64,000 nucleotides of DNA from NCBI RefSeq assembly GCF_000337175.1, contig NZ_AOIJ01000051.1, positions 148,777 to 212,776 of the forward strand. The letters are read 5' to 3'. This document shows, in pieces, positions 35,664-45,173 of the stretch. The stretch is from Natrinema gari JCM 14663 (GTDB lineage Archaea > Halobacteriota > Halobacteria > Halobacteriales > Natrialbaceae). Within the stretch, counting starts at the first letter, position 1; each line of letters opens with the position of its first letter. The translations under genes and the position numbers were made by a program. The notes beneath the pieces were generated by a model. It did not search any database, was not told the origin of the DNA, and worked only from the letters and a program-made list of their open reading frames with translations.

Positions 35664-36797
35664 TTACTCGGCGGCCGAATCGGATCCCGAATCGTCGCCA
35701 CTGGAGTCGTCGTCGCTCGACTCGCGGACGGCGTCCCTGACGGTGACCGTCGTCCGAACCGGTTGGTCGTCGACTTCGATCGGCGACGCCGAATCGACGT
35801 CACCCGGATCGCCCGCGTAGAGGGCCGCCGTCAGTTCGTCACTCTCGTTGATCGCGGCGTCTTCCGGGAGGTCGACGGTGACGTTCTCGTGGTCGCCGGG
35901 CTCGAGTCGAGCGCTCGTTCCGATCGCCGAGCCGTTCCGTTCGAGGGCGACGAATCCACGCTCGGGAATCGCGGCCTCGACGGTCACGCGCTCCGCGCTC
36001 GCGTCGGTCACCGAGACGCTCGGGTCCGTGTGGAACGCGAGTTCGATCCCCGCGACCGCACCGTCGCCGTCGGTGTAGACGCCGATCGTCCGGTTCCCGG
36101 GAGGTGCACCGCTCGTCTCCGTCTCGAAGGTCACGCGGCGTGATTCGCCGCCCTCGAGTTCGAGCACCCGTTGTTCGAAGACGGCACCGTCGATGCGGAC
36201 CGTGACGGATTGTTGGGTCTGGAACGCGGTGGGATTGCGGAGCGTCGCGTTCACCCGGATCGTCTCGTTGGTCGTCGCGGCCGCGGGCGCGTCGATCGAT
36301 TCGACGACGAACGAGTCGCCGAGCGCGTCCGTCCCGTTCGTCGTCACTGTCGCGGTGTCGCTGACCGGGAACCCGGCCTCGAGATAGGGATGGTCCTCCT
36401 CGCCGTCGGTCTCGTAGTAGGCGAACGGGTCGTCGCCGGTGTCCTGATGGACCGTCGCCGTCACCTCCCCGACCAGTTCGTGGGTCGCGTCGTCCTCGCG
36501 CTCGATGGTCACGTTCTCGTGGGTGCCGGCCGCGAGGTGGTCGGAGACGGCGAGCGGTCCCTCACCGCCGTCGGTGAGCACGACGTAGCCGCCGTCGGAG
36601 AGGGAGACCTCGCGAACCGTGACGGCGGTGCCGTCGCCCTGCTGGTCCGCGAACGTGATCGAGGCGTCGGAGTCCTCTTCGACGCCGAAAATAGCCGGGG
36701 CCTGTCCGACAACGATACCGGCGGCGAGCACGATCGCGATCGCGATCAGGATCGCGACGATGCGCTTGAGCGTGCCAAACGTCAGTCTCGAACTCAT
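35664..36797 (-). CDS. Secreted or membrane-anchored DUF7282 protein
   Basis: 377-aa protein with one N-terminal transmembrane helix (about 10-32) acting as signal anchor. Two copies of a DUF7282-like beta domain follow (about 45-145, ITFADQQGDGTAVTVREVSL; and about 250-345, VTVEAAIPERGFVALERNGS), with a CARDB-like domain between them. The C-terminus is a Ser/Asp-rich tail (SSDDDSSGDDSGSD). Many N-x-S/T sequons suggest surface glycosylation. Extracellular; role unknown. Confidence 0.75.
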   Translation of the reverse strand: MSSRLTFGTLKRIVAILIAIAIVLAAGIVVGQAPAIFGVEEDSDASITFADQQGDGTAVTVREVSLSDGGYVVLTDGGEGPLAVSDHLAAGTHENVTIEREDDATHELVGEVTATVHQDTGDDPFAYYETDGEEDHPYLEAGFPVSDTATVTTNGTDALGDSFVVESIDAPAAATTNETIRVNATLRNPTAFQTQQSVTVRIDGAVFEQRVLELEGGESRRVTFETETSGAPPGNRTIGVYTDGDGAVAGIELAFHTDPSVSVTDASAERVTVEAAIPERGFVALERNGSAIGTSARLEPGDHENVTVDLPEDAAINESDELTAALYAGDPGDVDSASPIEVDDQPVRTTVTVRDAVRESSDDDSSGDDSGSDSAAE

Positions 36798-37143
36798 TGG
36801 GGGTGTCGTCGTCGTCCCTTTGGCACTCGACGGACGTAAAACGCGCAGTCCGTTTGCAGGACGGCGAATCGTTCCGAGACGATTTATGGGAATAGTACCC
36901 AATTACCATGGATTACGAACCGTGTTCGTCGGAGGGACGAGTGCCACATCGGCTTCGTCCCCCGAGACCGGGTTCCGAGCAGCCGGTCCGCATTCTCCGT
37001 GCCGATCGACCGCAGGCCCCTCGAGCGCCCGCGGTGAGCTCCGGCGAGCACCAGCGCGGAGGGGTGCCGCGTGCCGGGCTCGAGGCCCGGCGGTCCCGGA
37101 CGATCCGAAGCCGGTTTAGTCGCGGCCCGCCGAGGGGCTACCG
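36798..37143. other. Non-coding divergent interval before rnz
   Basis: 346 bp between the DUF7282 gene (minus) and rnz (plus). It carries a TATA-like GGTTTAGT about 33 bp before rnz. No credible coding frame; short open frames are basic and proline/arginine-rich, unlike real haloarchaeal proteins. Confidence 0.55.
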
Positions 37144-38088
37144 ATGCCACTGCGCGTGACGTTTCTGGGGACGGCCGGGGCGATTCCGACGACCGAGCGG
37201 AATCCGAGCAGCGTCTTCGTCGCCCGCGAGGGCGACGGGTTGCTGTTCGACGCCGGCGAGGGGACCCAGCGCCAGATGATGCGGTTCGGGACGGGGTTTG
37301 CCGTCTCGCACCTGTTCGTCACGCACCTCCACGGCGACCACGTCCTGGGGATTCCGGGCCTGCTGCAGACGATGGCGTTCAACGACCGCGAGGAGCCGCT
37401 GGCGATTCACACGCCCCACGGCACGCGCCGGCAGCTCAAGGGGCTGGTCAACGCCCTCGACAACCGCCCCTCGTTTCCCGTCCGGATCAGCGAGGTCGGC
37501 GACGGCGACATCGCCTACCGCGCCGCGGACTACGAAATCCGCGCGTTCGAAACCGACCACGACACCCGCTCGGTCGGCTACGCGCTCGTCGAAGACGAGC
37601 GTAAGGGCCGGTTCGATCGCGAGCGCGCCGAAGAACTCGGCGTCCCCGTCGGCCCCAAGTTCTCGAAACTCCACGCGGGCGAATCCGTCGAGCTTGAGGA
37701 CGGAACCGTCGTCGATCCCGAGCAGGTCGTCGGCGATCCGCGTCCCGGTCGGACGATCGTCTACACCGGCGACACCCGCCCGGCCGAGGCGACGATCGAG
37801 GTCGCCGACGAACCAGACCTGCTGATCCACGACGCCACGTTCGCCGACGATCGGGCCGAGCGCGCCGCCGACACCGCCCACTCGACGGCCCGCCAGGCCG
37901 CCGAAATCGCGAACCGAGCCGGGGCGGCCCGGCTTGCACTGTTGCACATCTCCTCGCGTTACGCCGGGCGGACGGACGCTCACCTCGAGCAGGCCCGCGA
38001 GGTCTTCGCGGGTGATCCCGCGGCGGTGTTCGTCCCCGACGACGGGCACGGGGTCGACATCCGGTATCCCGACGACGGAGAGGACTGA
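37144..38088 (+). CDS. rnz: tRNase Z (3'-tRNA processing endonuclease)
   Basis: Metallo-beta-lactamase-fold endonuclease that removes the 3' trailer of tRNA precursors. The 314-aa protein has the LRVTFLGTAGAIPTTERNPS start and zinc motif LFVTHLHGDHVLGIPG (HxHxDH), then the late ligands in VYTGDTRP and HDATFA-type and HISSRY-type segments. Cytoplasmic homodimer in the family. Length normal for the short tRNase Z. Confidence 0.95.
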   Translation: MPLRVTFLGTAGAIPTTERNPSSVFVAREGDGLLFDAGEGTQRQMMRFGTGFAVSHLFVTHLHGDHVLGIPGLLQTMAFNDREEPLAIHTPHGTRRQLKGLVNALDNRPSFPVRISEVGDGDIAYRAADYEIRAFETDHDTRSVGYALVEDERKGRFDRERAEELGVPVGPKFSKLHAGESVELEDGTVVDPEQVVGDPRPGRTIVYTGDTRPAEATIEVADEPDLLIHDATFADDRAERAADTAHSTARQAAEIANRAGAARLALLHISSRYAGRTDAHLEQAREVFAGDPAAVFVPDDGHGVDIRYPDDGED

Positions 38089-38158
38089 GCGCCGGAAGGT
38101 CGCTGCTGCCGAAGCCGCGCTCGAGACCGTATTGAAGCGAGTGCGAACTCGCGTCGGA

Positions 38159-38165
38159 TTTATAG
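38159..38165 (+). promoter_or_regulatory. TATA box of the DUF460 gene
   Basis: TTTATAG, centred 27 bp upstream of GTG 38189. This supports a leaderless GTG start. Confidence 0.5.
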
Positions 38166-38188
38166 CTCTCTCGTGCCTAGCAGTCGCT

Positions 38189-40162
38189 GTGAGTACGCGA
38201 ACGAGTGCGCTCGATGCAGTCGTCTTCGGTGTCGATATCCAGAGCGGTGACGTGCGCGGCGATGCACCGTCGTACGCACTGGCCGTCTACGACGGCGACG
38301 ACGTCAGTCGGGACGTCGTCTCTCACCGGAAACTCAGACGACTGATCGACGACGAGGAGCCGGCGATCGTCGCAACCGACAACATGTACGAGTTGGCCGC
38401 CGACAAGGACCAGCTCATCCACTTCCTGGGCTCGCTGCCTGCCGGGACCCGACTCGTCCAGGTGACGGGTGCCGAACAGCCCGAGCCACTCTCTCGCGTC
38501 GCGAACCGCCACAACGTTCCCTACGGCAAGGACCCGATGCAGGAGGCCGAGGCCGCAGCCCGGCTGGCCGCCCACAACGTCGGCCACGAGGTCTCGGCGT
38601 TTACCGACACGACCGAAGTCAAGGTCGCACGCGGTCGCTCGACCGGCAGCGGCGGCTGGAGCGAGGACCGCTACACCCGCCGCATCCACGGGTCGGTCAG
38701 GAAACGCGCCCGCGAGGTCGAGTCCGACCTCGAGGACGCGAACCTCGAGTACGAACGGGAGGTCCGGGAGGCCTACGGCGGCTTCGCCAACGCCGTCTTT
38801 ACCGTCGCGGCCCGGCCCGGCGACATCCCCGTTTCGCGCACTCGGTCGGGCGACGTTCGTGTCGAGATCGAGCGCCAGCGCCGCGACGGCATCGAGTTCG
38901 AGCCGCTGGTCAAGCGCCGCGATCACGTCATCGTCGGGATCGATCCCGGGACGACGACCGCCGTCGCCATCGTCGGGCTCGAGGGAGAGGTCCTCGATGT
39001 CTGGAGTTCGCGAACCAGCGACACCGCCGGGGTGATCGAGTGGATCGTCGAGCGCGGGCGGCCGATCGTCGTCGCGGCGGACGTGACGCCAATGCCCGAA
39101 ACGGTCGAGAAGTTCCGGCGGAGCTTCGACGCCGCGGGGTGGGCACCCCAGCATGATCTGCCGGTCGACGAGAAACAACACCGTACGCGCGACCATCCCT
39201 ACGACGACGACCACCAGCGCGATGCGATGGCCGCCGCGCTGTACGCCCTCGACGCCCACGAAGACCAGTTCGAGCGGATCGCCAACAAACTCCCGCCGGG
39301 TATCGACCGCGGCGAGGTCACCGCCCGCGTCGTCGCCGGCGAGGAGAGCGTCGAGGCCGTCCTGACGGACCTGAGCGACGACGAGGAATCCGAGGAAGAG
39401 TCGACCGAACACGAGCCACGCGAACTCACCGAGGAAGAACGGCGGATCAAGGACTTAGAGCGCCAGGTCGAGCGCCTCCAGTCACACGTCGAGACCCTCG
39501 AGGGCCGCATCGAGGACCGCGACGAGCGCATCGACGAACTCGAATCCAAACTCTCCCTCGCTCGGCGCGAGGAACGCACACAGGTGCGCAAAGACCGCGA
39601 GGTAAACCGGCTGGAGCGAAAGGCCACCCGTCTGGAACGCGAACGTGACGAGGCCCGGGAGGCAGTCGAGGACCTCGAGCAAAAGGTCGAGCGGATGAAG
39701 GCCCTCTGGAAACTCGATCACTCGAACTTCAGCGATGTCTCCGCTGAAAAAGAGGGGCTGGTCCCGGTCAAGGTCGTCGAGAAGTTCACCAAGGGGGCGA
39801 TCCGCGAGGCCAACGAGCAGTACGGCATCGCGAGCGGCGACGTCGTCTACATCCGGGACGCAAGCGGCGCGGGCCGATCGACGGCCGAATTGCTCGCGGG
39901 ATTCGATCCCCGCGTCGTGCTCAAGGACGGCGGACTCTCCGAAATCGCCGACGAACTCCTCTTCGAGAACGAGATTCCGGTCGGTCCGGCCGACGACGTC
40001 GCCATGCAGGAAGTCGACGAACTCGCCGTCGCTCGCGAGGACGATGTCGAGGCGGCCATTGACGACTGGCACGACCGCGCCGCGGATCGGCGGCGGGATC
40101 GCAAGGCCGCGATGGTCGACCAACTCATCAGCGAACACCGGGCGGGCGATAACGAAGTGTAA
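38189..40162 (+). CDS. DUF460 protein, RNase H-like fold with coiled coil
   Basis: 657-aa archaeal protein of the DUF460 family. An N-terminal domain (about 1-130) precedes a RNase H/actin-like core containing HVIVGIDPGTTTAVAIVG (about 240-260). A very acidic, charged coiled coil spans about 385-520. The C-terminal domain (VPVKVVEKFTKGAIREANEQYG) ends the protein. Function unknown; the family has been linked by context to nucleic acid metabolism. GTG at 38189 is chosen because it lies 27 bp after a TATA box; the longer in-frame extension upstream is basic. Confidence 0.85.
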   Translation: MSTRTSALDAVVFGVDIQSGDVRGDAPSYALAVYDGDDVSRDVVSHRKLRRLIDDEEPAIVATDNMYELAADKDQLIHFLGSLPAGTRLVQVTGAEQPEPLSRVANRHNVPYGKDPMQEAEAAARLAAHNVGHEVSAFTDTTEVKVARGRSTGSGGWSEDRYTRRIHGSVRKRAREVESDLEDANLEYEREVREAYGGFANAVFTVAARPGDIPVSRTRSGDVRVEIERQRRDGIEFEPLVKRRDHVIVGIDPGTTTAVAIVGLEGEVLDVWSSRTSDTAGVIEWIVERGRPIVVAADVTPMPETVEKFRRSFDAAGWAPQHDLPVDEKQHRTRDHPYDDDHQRDAMAAALYALDAHEDQFERIANKLPPGIDRGEVTARVVAGEESVEAVLTDLSDDEESEEESTEHEPRELTEEERRIKDLERQVERLQSHVETLEGRIEDRDERIDELESKLSLARREERTQVRKDREVNRLERKATRLERERDEAREAVEDLEQKVERMKALWKLDHSNFSDVSAEKEGLVPVKVVEKFTKGAIREANEQYGIASGDVVYIRDASGAGRSTAELLAGFDPRVVLKDGGLSEIADELLFENEIPVGPADDVAMQEVDELAVAREDDVEAAIDDWHDRAADRRRDRKAAMVDQLISEHRAGDNEV

Positions 40163-40171
40163 CGCGGGCGC

Positions 40172-40432
40172 TTACGGTTTGGGACCGGGCTCCAGCGGCG
40201 ACAGAACGGCGGGCACCTCCTCGAGGTCGATCTCCGCGCTCAGGTCGGCGGTATCGTCGACCGGGCCGTTGACGAACAGCGCGTGGCCGATGAAAGCGAT
40301 CGAGACGAGTCCGAGGACGACCACCGCAACCGGGAACGGGACGGGCGTCGCGTAGCCGACGACGGCACCGGTCCCGAGACTCGCCGCGATACAGATCAAT
40401 ACGAGGTCGTAGTAGTGGATCGCATATCCCAT
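40172..40432 (-). CDS. Small membrane protein
   Basis: 86-aa protein with two transmembrane helices (about 8-27 and 35-55) and a Pro-rich soluble tail (VPAVLSPLEPGPKP). No recognised function. It converges with the DUF460 gene, 9 bp apart. ATG 40432 (MGYAIHYYDL) is preferred over the upstream ATG, which would add a basic stretch. Confidence 0.7.
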   Translation of the reverse strand: MGYAIHYYDLVLICIAASLGTGAVVGYATPVPFPVAVVVLGLVSIAFIGHALFVNGPVDDTADLSAEIDLEEVPAVLSPLEPGPKP

Positions 40433-40497
40433 AGGGATATAACGTGACCGAAGAGCAAAACGCTTGAGGGTCATCACAGAGGGTCTCCCGGCGGAAA

Positions 40498-40677
40498 TCA
40501 GAACATTCCGAAATTCTGTAACAGTCCCGAAATCATGGACTTGACCACCAGCCCGAGTCCGGCGAGGACGAGCGCGAGACCGGCAGCGACCAGGAGGTTA
40601 GCGTACGCGATGAGGGCGATGCCGGCGAGCAAAAGCACGATGCCGACGAGACCGAGTGCGCCGAGGTTTCGCAACAT
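40498..40677 (-). CDS. Very small membrane protein (DUF7470-like)
   Basis: 59-aa protein consisting of two hydrophobic helices (LGALGLVGIVLLLAGIALIA and LLVAAGLALVLAGLGLVV) and a short C-terminal tail. Resembles a haloarchaeal DUF7470-type family with unknown function. A GTG two codons upstream (40683) is the alternative start. Confidence 0.65.
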   Translation of the reverse strand: MLRNLGALGLVGIVLLLAGIALIAYANLLVAAGLALVLAGLGLVVKSMISGLLQNFGMF

Positions 40678-40810
40678 ACGCACGGCTGCAGAGCCAAGAG
40701 AGATAAACGGCGTGGTTTCCCCGCTTCCGGGGCGGCGTCAGACGATCGGGGCCGGGACGCTCTCGGACGGACGATAAAGGATTAAACCGTTCGAACGCAA
40801 ATCCGCGGCC

Positions 40811-41101
40811 ATGAGCGACGACGGAGACGGCGGTCGGAAGAACCTCCGGATGCCCGAGAACGACGAGGTCTTCGCGACCGTCACGGACATGCTCGGGGCG
40901 AATCGGGTCAAAGTACGCTGTGCCGACGGGACCGAGCGCACCGCGCGCATTCCCGGCAAGATGCAGAAACGCATCTGGATCCGCGAAGACGACGTCGTGC
41001 TCGTCGAACCCTGGGACTGGCAGGACGAGAAAGCGGACATCACCTGGCGCTACGAGAAGAGCGAGGCCGATCAGCTCCGCGAAGAAGGCCACATTCAGTA
41101 A
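40811..41101 (+). CDS. eif1A: Translation initiation factor aIF-1A
   Basis: 96-aa S1/OB-fold initiation factor, binding the small ribosomal subunit A site during start-codon selection. Strong family motifs: [39 protein letters not shown] and [24 protein letters not shown]. Leaderless, with a TATA-like element near 40779-40789. Confidence 0.96.
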   Translation: MSDDGDGGRKNLRMPENDEVFATVTDMLGANRVKVRCADGTERTARIPGKMQKRIWIREDDVVLVEPWDWQDEKADITWRYEKSEADQLREEGHIQ

Positions 41102-41203
41102 CCCGAGCGTTTGCTCTGCGGTCCATGACGGCAAACGGCAGCGACGCTATCCTCTGGCGTTCTTCGGCAAAACACCGCTCGAGTAGCGCCCGTGAGCAGG
41201 ACC

Positions 41204-42316
41204 TCAGAGATCGGCGACGTCCTCGATGGCGTCGGTTAGCTCCTTAATCGACTCGAGGTCGTGTTCGCCCATGTGGCCGATCCGGAAGGTTTTCTCACCG
41301 AGTTGCGAGCCGTAGCCGTTCGAGAAGACGAAGTCGTACTCCTCGGAGACGGCTTCGATCGTCGCGGCGACATCGATGTCCTGTGTGTTCTCGATGCAAC
41401 TCACGGTCTGGGACTCGTACCCCGCCTCGGGGAACATATCGAAGTGGTCACGCGCCCACTCGCGGGTGTATTCGGCCATCTCGCGGTGGCGCTCGTCGCG
41501 GGCGTCGTGGCCCTCCTCGAGCATGTGCTTCATCTGCTTGCGGTAGGCCAGCATGATCGGGATCGCGGGCGTGGAGTGGGTCTGGCCCTTCCGCTCGTAG
41601 TAGTCGATCGTCCGCTGGAAGCCGCCGTACCATGAGGCCGAATCTGTCTCGAGTTCGCGCTCGTAGGCGTCGTCGCTGACGACGCAGATCGCCAGCCCCG
41701 GCGGCATCGCGAACGCCTTCTGGCTCGAGGCAAAAATGACATCGATGTTATGGTCGTCGATGTCGACGGCGTCCCCGCCCAGCGAGGAGACGGCATCGAC
41801 GACGAAGTAGGTGTCCGGATACTCGGCGACGACGTCGCCGATCTCCTCGATGGGGTTGCGTACGCCCGTCGAAGATTCGTTCATCACGGTCGCGACGACG
41901 TCGTAGTGGGTGTCGCTTTGCTCGAGCGTTTCGCGGATGTCCTCAGGCTTGATCGCCTGCCCCCAGTCGTACTCGAGTCGATCGACGTCCTTGCCCAGTC
42001 GCTCGGCCACGTTGGCGTGGCGCTCGCTGAAACTGCCACAGGTCGGGACGAGGATGTTCTCATCGACGAGGTTGAGCGTCGAGGCCTCCCAGAACTCGGT
42101 GCCAGAACCCGTCAGGATGACCACCTCGTTGTCGGTGTCGAGGAACTCCTTGGTGTCCTCGACGATGGTCGTATAGAGGTCCGTCATCCGATCCATGCGG
42201 TGCCCGAACATCGGTTCGGCCATCGCGTCGATGACGTCCTCGCGTACTTCAGTCGGACCCGGGATATACAGCGTCTTGTCGGGATAGTCGTCCTCGTATT
42301 CGCGTTTCTTGGTCAC
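41204..42316 (-). CDS. Class V aminotransferase (alanine-glyoxylate/serine-pyruvate type)
   Basis: 370-aa pyridoxal-phosphate enzyme of the class V family (serine-pyruvate / alanine-glyoxylate aminotransferase group). The Schiff-base Lys is K200 in ASSQKAFAMPPG; FVVDAVSSLGGDAVDID contains the conserved PLP-binding Asp. N-terminus KTLYIPGPTEVREDVIDAM is family-like. Substrate pair is not decided by sequence; haloarchaeal homologues are annotated as alanine-glyoxylate aminotransferases. The start is GTG at 42316; other in-frame GTGs lie just upstream and no ATG is nearby. Confidence 0.88.
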   Translation of the reverse strand: MTKKREYEDDYPDKTLYIPGPTEVREDVIDAMAEPMFGHRMDRMTDLYTTIVEDTKEFLDTDNEVVILTGSGTEFWEASTLNLVDENILVPTCGSFSERHANVAERLGKDVDRLEYDWGQAIKPEDIRETLEQSDTHYDVVATVMNESSTGVRNPIEEIGDVVAEYPDTYFVVDAVSSLGGDAVDIDDHNIDVIFASSQKAFAMPPGLAICVVSDDAYERELETDSASWYGGFQRTIDYYERKGQTHSTPAIPIMLAYRKQMKHMLEEGHDARDERHREMAEYTREWARDHFDMFPEAGYESQTVSCIENTQDIDVAATIEAVSEEYDFVFSNGYGSQLGEKTFRIGHMGEHDLESIKELTDAIEDVADL

Positions 42317-42725
42317 GGATACCACCTGATACGGCTCACTGAGTCGCGAGACGGTATGGTACTTTTGATGCCCACCGCAGCGTGGCTCGAGGCCACCGCC
42401 GTCGACGCCGCTATCGCCGCCGAAGCAATCGAACTCCGCTCGAGGGTCGAGACGAATCACTGCTCGCACAGACCGGCTGCAACCGAGCCGCCGCGCAGCG
42501 ACCGGCGGAACCGAAACGGAGAGAAACCACGAGACCGGCGTTATCGGACTTCGATATCGCACTGATTTGCGACAGCGTGAGGTCGACGCGTCGATAGATC
42601 CCGCTGAACAGGACGGCAGTCCTCGGTTCGATTGCATACTCGCGAGCGGTTCGGACACCGGACCCCGCTCAGTCTTCGACGACGCATCAGTATCGAAAAG
42701 GCGAGAACCGAAAAACCGCGCCGAA
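42317..42725. other. Gene-free interval between aminotransferase and halocyanin
   Basis: 409 bp with no coding frame of haloarchaeal composition. It holds the upstream region of the aminotransferase and the 3' end region of the halocyanin gene (both minus strand). No strong dyad except a GACGGCAGTC near-palindrome around 42608-42622. Confidence 0.5.
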
Positions 42726-43199
42726 TTACTGCAGTTCGATGCTGCCTTTCATCCCGACCTTATAGTGGGGCTGACAGACGTATTCGACCGTATCGCTCGA
42801 GGCTTTGAACTCAACGGACAGGCCGGGTTTGCTGTCGTTGGTCTTTTTCGTCGGTCCTGCGACGGACTTCTGGCTGTCGTCGTAGACCGCAAGGTTGTGT
42901 GTGCCCCCCGCGTTCTCTACCCACTCGATCGTGTATTTCTCGCCCTCGGCGAGGCTGAGGTCGGGATTCTCCACACCTTCGATCTGGGACGGCGCGACGC
43001 CTTCCCAGGACTGAGCCTTCGATTTGAGTTTGATGGTCTTTCCGGACTTGATTTCGTACGGGCCCTCACTGCCACCGTTGCCGTCACCATTACCGTTACC
43101 GTTGCCGCCGCTGCTACAACCGGCGACGAGCGCCGTCGATGCTGCCGCACCAGTAAGCTTCAGCGCTGTCCGCCGCGAAACCGGGTTATCTCGTGCCAT
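42726..43199 (-). CDS. Halocyanin-type blue copper lipoprotein
   Basis: 157-aa exported type-1 copper protein. The signal is a Tat lipoprotein type: SRRTALKLTGAAASTALVAGC, with lipid-modified Cys at about residue 28. A Gly/Asn linker precedes the plastocyanin-like domain. Copper ligands are His in GGTHNLAVY and Cys-His-Met in YVCQPHYKVGM. It carries electrons at the membrane face, as halocyanins do. A TATA-like TTTTTATG lies about 27 bp upstream. Not obviously co-transcribed with neighbours. Confidence 0.93.
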   Translation of the reverse strand: MARDNPVSRRTALKLTGAAASTALVAGCSSGGNGNGNGDGNGGSEGPYEIKSGKTIKLKSKAQSWEGVAPSQIEGVENPDLSLAEGEKYTIEWVENAGGTHNLAVYDDSQKSVAGPTKKTNDSKPGLSVEFKASSDTVEYVCQPHYKVGMKGSIELQ

Positions 43200-43310
43200 C
43201 ACCGGGGGTTGGGCCTGACAACATAAAAATTGATACCTTCTCCCCATACAACGTTATGCGACTACGTAGCACAATGTAGAACTATCGGACAGGATCGAGC
43301 GGGTCTGCGA

Positions 43311-44612
43311 TCAGGCGTTTTCGCGATCGCTCGATCGAAACCGGTCGGTGGGCTCGAGCGAGAGCCGCAGGAACACGGGCACGGTGACGACGGCGATCGC
43401 GATCTCGAGGCCGCCAACGACGAGGAAGGCGAGATCGTAGCCGTAGCTGCTGGCAACGGTGCCGCCGACGAGGAAGCCGCCGAGGAAGCCGAGGCTGCCG
43501 GCCAGGTTGAACCCGGCCATGGCGACGCCGCGCTCGCTCTCGTCGGCGAGGTCGGTGACCAGCGCCATCGTCGCGGGGGCGACGAGCGCCCCGAGGACGC
43601 CGACGCCGGCCATCGCGATCGCCGCGGTCGGGACCGACGGCGAAGCCCCGACGAGGAGGATACCGCCGCCGTAACACACCGAGCCGACGACGATCGGCAC
43701 CGTCCGGCCGATCCGGTCCGAGAGGGCTCCCATCGGATACTGCAGGATGGCAAAGGGTGCGAAAAAGCACGCCAACAGGAGTCCGGTCGTTCCCGCGCCG
43801 AGGCCGAACGTCTCCTGAAAGTAGAGGGTGCCCACGAGGGCGAAAAACCCCGCGGTGAGCCGGTCGACAAAGCCGAAGGCGTACGGGATCGACAGCGTCG
43901 GCCGGCGGCGGATGCCGTCGACGAGGGCTCGAACGCGTCGGTGCTCGTCGGGAGCGCGATCACCGACGAGCGAGACGAGGCCGCCGACGCAAACCAGCAA
44001 ACCGGCGGCGACGAGCAACGGCGCGACTGGATCGACCGCCGTGAGCTGGCCGCCGACCGGAGCGCCGAGGGCGGCCCCGAGCCCGATGGCGATCCCCGCC
44101 GCACCCATGTTCCGACCGTGACCGCCCTCCAAGTCCATCAGCATGGTCATCGTCAGGGAGAACGCGCCGATGGTCATCGCTCCCTGGACGATTCGCAGGA
44201 GGAGTACTCCCTCGAAAGGGATCGAGCCGACGGTTGGGACGGCGGCGAGGGCGGCATACCCGACCGCGCCGGCGATCGAACCGGCGACGATAAACGGCGT
44301 ACGCCGACCGGTCGCATCACTCATGACGCCCCAGACGCCGACGAACGAGACGTAGGCGGCGAACTCGGCGACCAGAAACCACATGCTCGCGTCCAGCGGG
44401 GTCGCCGCGAACGCCGACGCCGTCGCGTCGGCACCCAGCGTCTCGACGAGCGTCGCGACACCCGGATAGAGCAGCACTTGCGAGAACAACACCGCGAAGA
44501 CCAGGGCGGCGAGCACGATCCGATCGCGGTCACTCGAGTGCACGGCGTGCTCTTCGTGCTCGGGAACTATCAAGTCGTTCGTCTCGGACCGAACCGGTTC
44601 GGGCAGTACCAT
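43311..44612 (-). CDS. MFS transporter
   Basis: 433-aa major facilitator with about 12 transmembrane helices. The conserved loop 2-3 motif is recognisable as GVWGVMSDATGRRTPF, and its second-half repeat as GALSDRIGRTVPIVVG. N-terminal acidic region is cytosolic. Drug or metabolite export is typical for the subfamily but the substrate cannot be inferred. Start ATG 44612 (MVLPEPV) is chosen; the frame upstream is basic. Confidence 0.85.
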   Translation of the reverse strand: MVLPEPVRSETNDLIVPEHEEHAVHSSDRDRIVLAALVFAVLFSQVLLYPGVATLVETLGADATASAFAATPLDASMWFLVAEFAAYVSFVGVWGVMSDATGRRTPFIVAGSIAGAVGYAALAAVPTVGSIPFEGVLLLRIVQGAMTIGAFSLTMTMLMDLEGGHGRNMGAAGIAIGLGAALGAPVGGQLTAVDPVAPLLVAAGLLVCVGGLVSLVGDRAPDEHRRVRALVDGIRRRPTLSIPYAFGFVDRLTAGFFALVGTLYFQETFGLGAGTTGLLLACFFAPFAILQYPMGALSDRIGRTVPIVVGSVCYGGGILLVGASPSVPTAAIAMAGVGVLGALVAPATMALVTDLADESERGVAMAGFNLAGSLGFLGGFLVGGTVASSYGYDLAFLVVGGLEIAIAVVTVPVFLRLSLEPTDRFRSSDRENA

Positions 44613-45140
44613 ACACGGCGAGACGGGCGGAACCGATACGCGTTCGGTCGTCGTCGCCGTCTCACGTTCGATGACGGCGACCCGTCGGCAACTCCTCGCC
44701 ACAGGTGTCCGTCCTCGGCAAAACGTTCACTTCCGTCGACGAGGACCCGGGTTCGATCCTGGGTACCGAAACGACGCCCGTTCGGGATGAGGGGCGTGCA
44801 CGGCTGGTTTCGGCCGGTGCTACGCTCGATGGCTATTGGACGTTCGCTCCCATTCAACACGGCGACGAGTTCGTGAGTTGCGTCGCGGTCTACCCGAAAG
44901 TGGGGGTCTCGAGGCCGAGTCCGGGTCCGTTCGGACGAGGCTCGCGGGACTCAAACACGAGGCCGAGACAGGGGGACTGATGAGTCGGGTGAGAGACGGC
45001 AGCGACCGAATGCAACCGTCATGCTGGCTGCACGAGCGGGTGGACACGCCACCGGCAGCGAAGACGGCGACTCGAGACTCGAGTAGTTCTCTCGTGCACG
45101 CGTGACACGCATAGCCTGCGGTTTTTGCCGTTACTACGAC

Positions 45141-45150
45141 GCATATATGC
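45141..45150 (+). promoter_or_regulatory. Palindromic TATA box of metY
   Basis: GCATATATGC, a perfect 10-bp palindrome, centred 29 bp upstream of the ATG at 45174. It marks that ATG as the leaderless start. Confidence 0.6.
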
Positions 45151-45157
45151 CCATAGG

Positions 45158-45169
45158 AGTATGCATACT
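45158..45169 (+). promoter_or_regulatory. 12-bp palindrome between the metY TATA box and start
   Basis: AGTATGCATACT is a perfect palindrome in the initiator region, 5 bp before the start codon. A protein bound here would block transcription initiation, so it is a good operator candidate for methionine or sulfur regulation. Inference from position. Confidence 0.5.
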
Positions 45170-45173
45170 AAAC

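Larger units (their letters stand above)
44613..45173. other. Non-coding divergent region between MFS and metY
   Basis: 561 bp with no gene I can support. A 91-codon frame at 44705-44980 starts acidic but becomes basic and has no recognisable family. The metY end contains its TATA (45141-45150) and the palindrome at 45158-45169. Confidence 0.5.

Noticed and set aside
36908-37159. 83-codon plus-strand frame before rnz
   Set aside because: Arg/Pro-rich, unlike haloarchaeal proteins, and it overlaps the rnz promoter and start.
44745-44767. T-arm-like GGTTCGATCC resembling a tRNA
   Set aside because: The stem pairs only imperfectly and no matching acceptor, D-arm or anticodon arm is found upstream, so it is not a tRNA gene.
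44705-44980. 91-codon open frame between MFS and metY
   Set aside because: Initial part is acidic but the second half is basic, there is no recognised family, no promoter and no ribosome-binding site in place.
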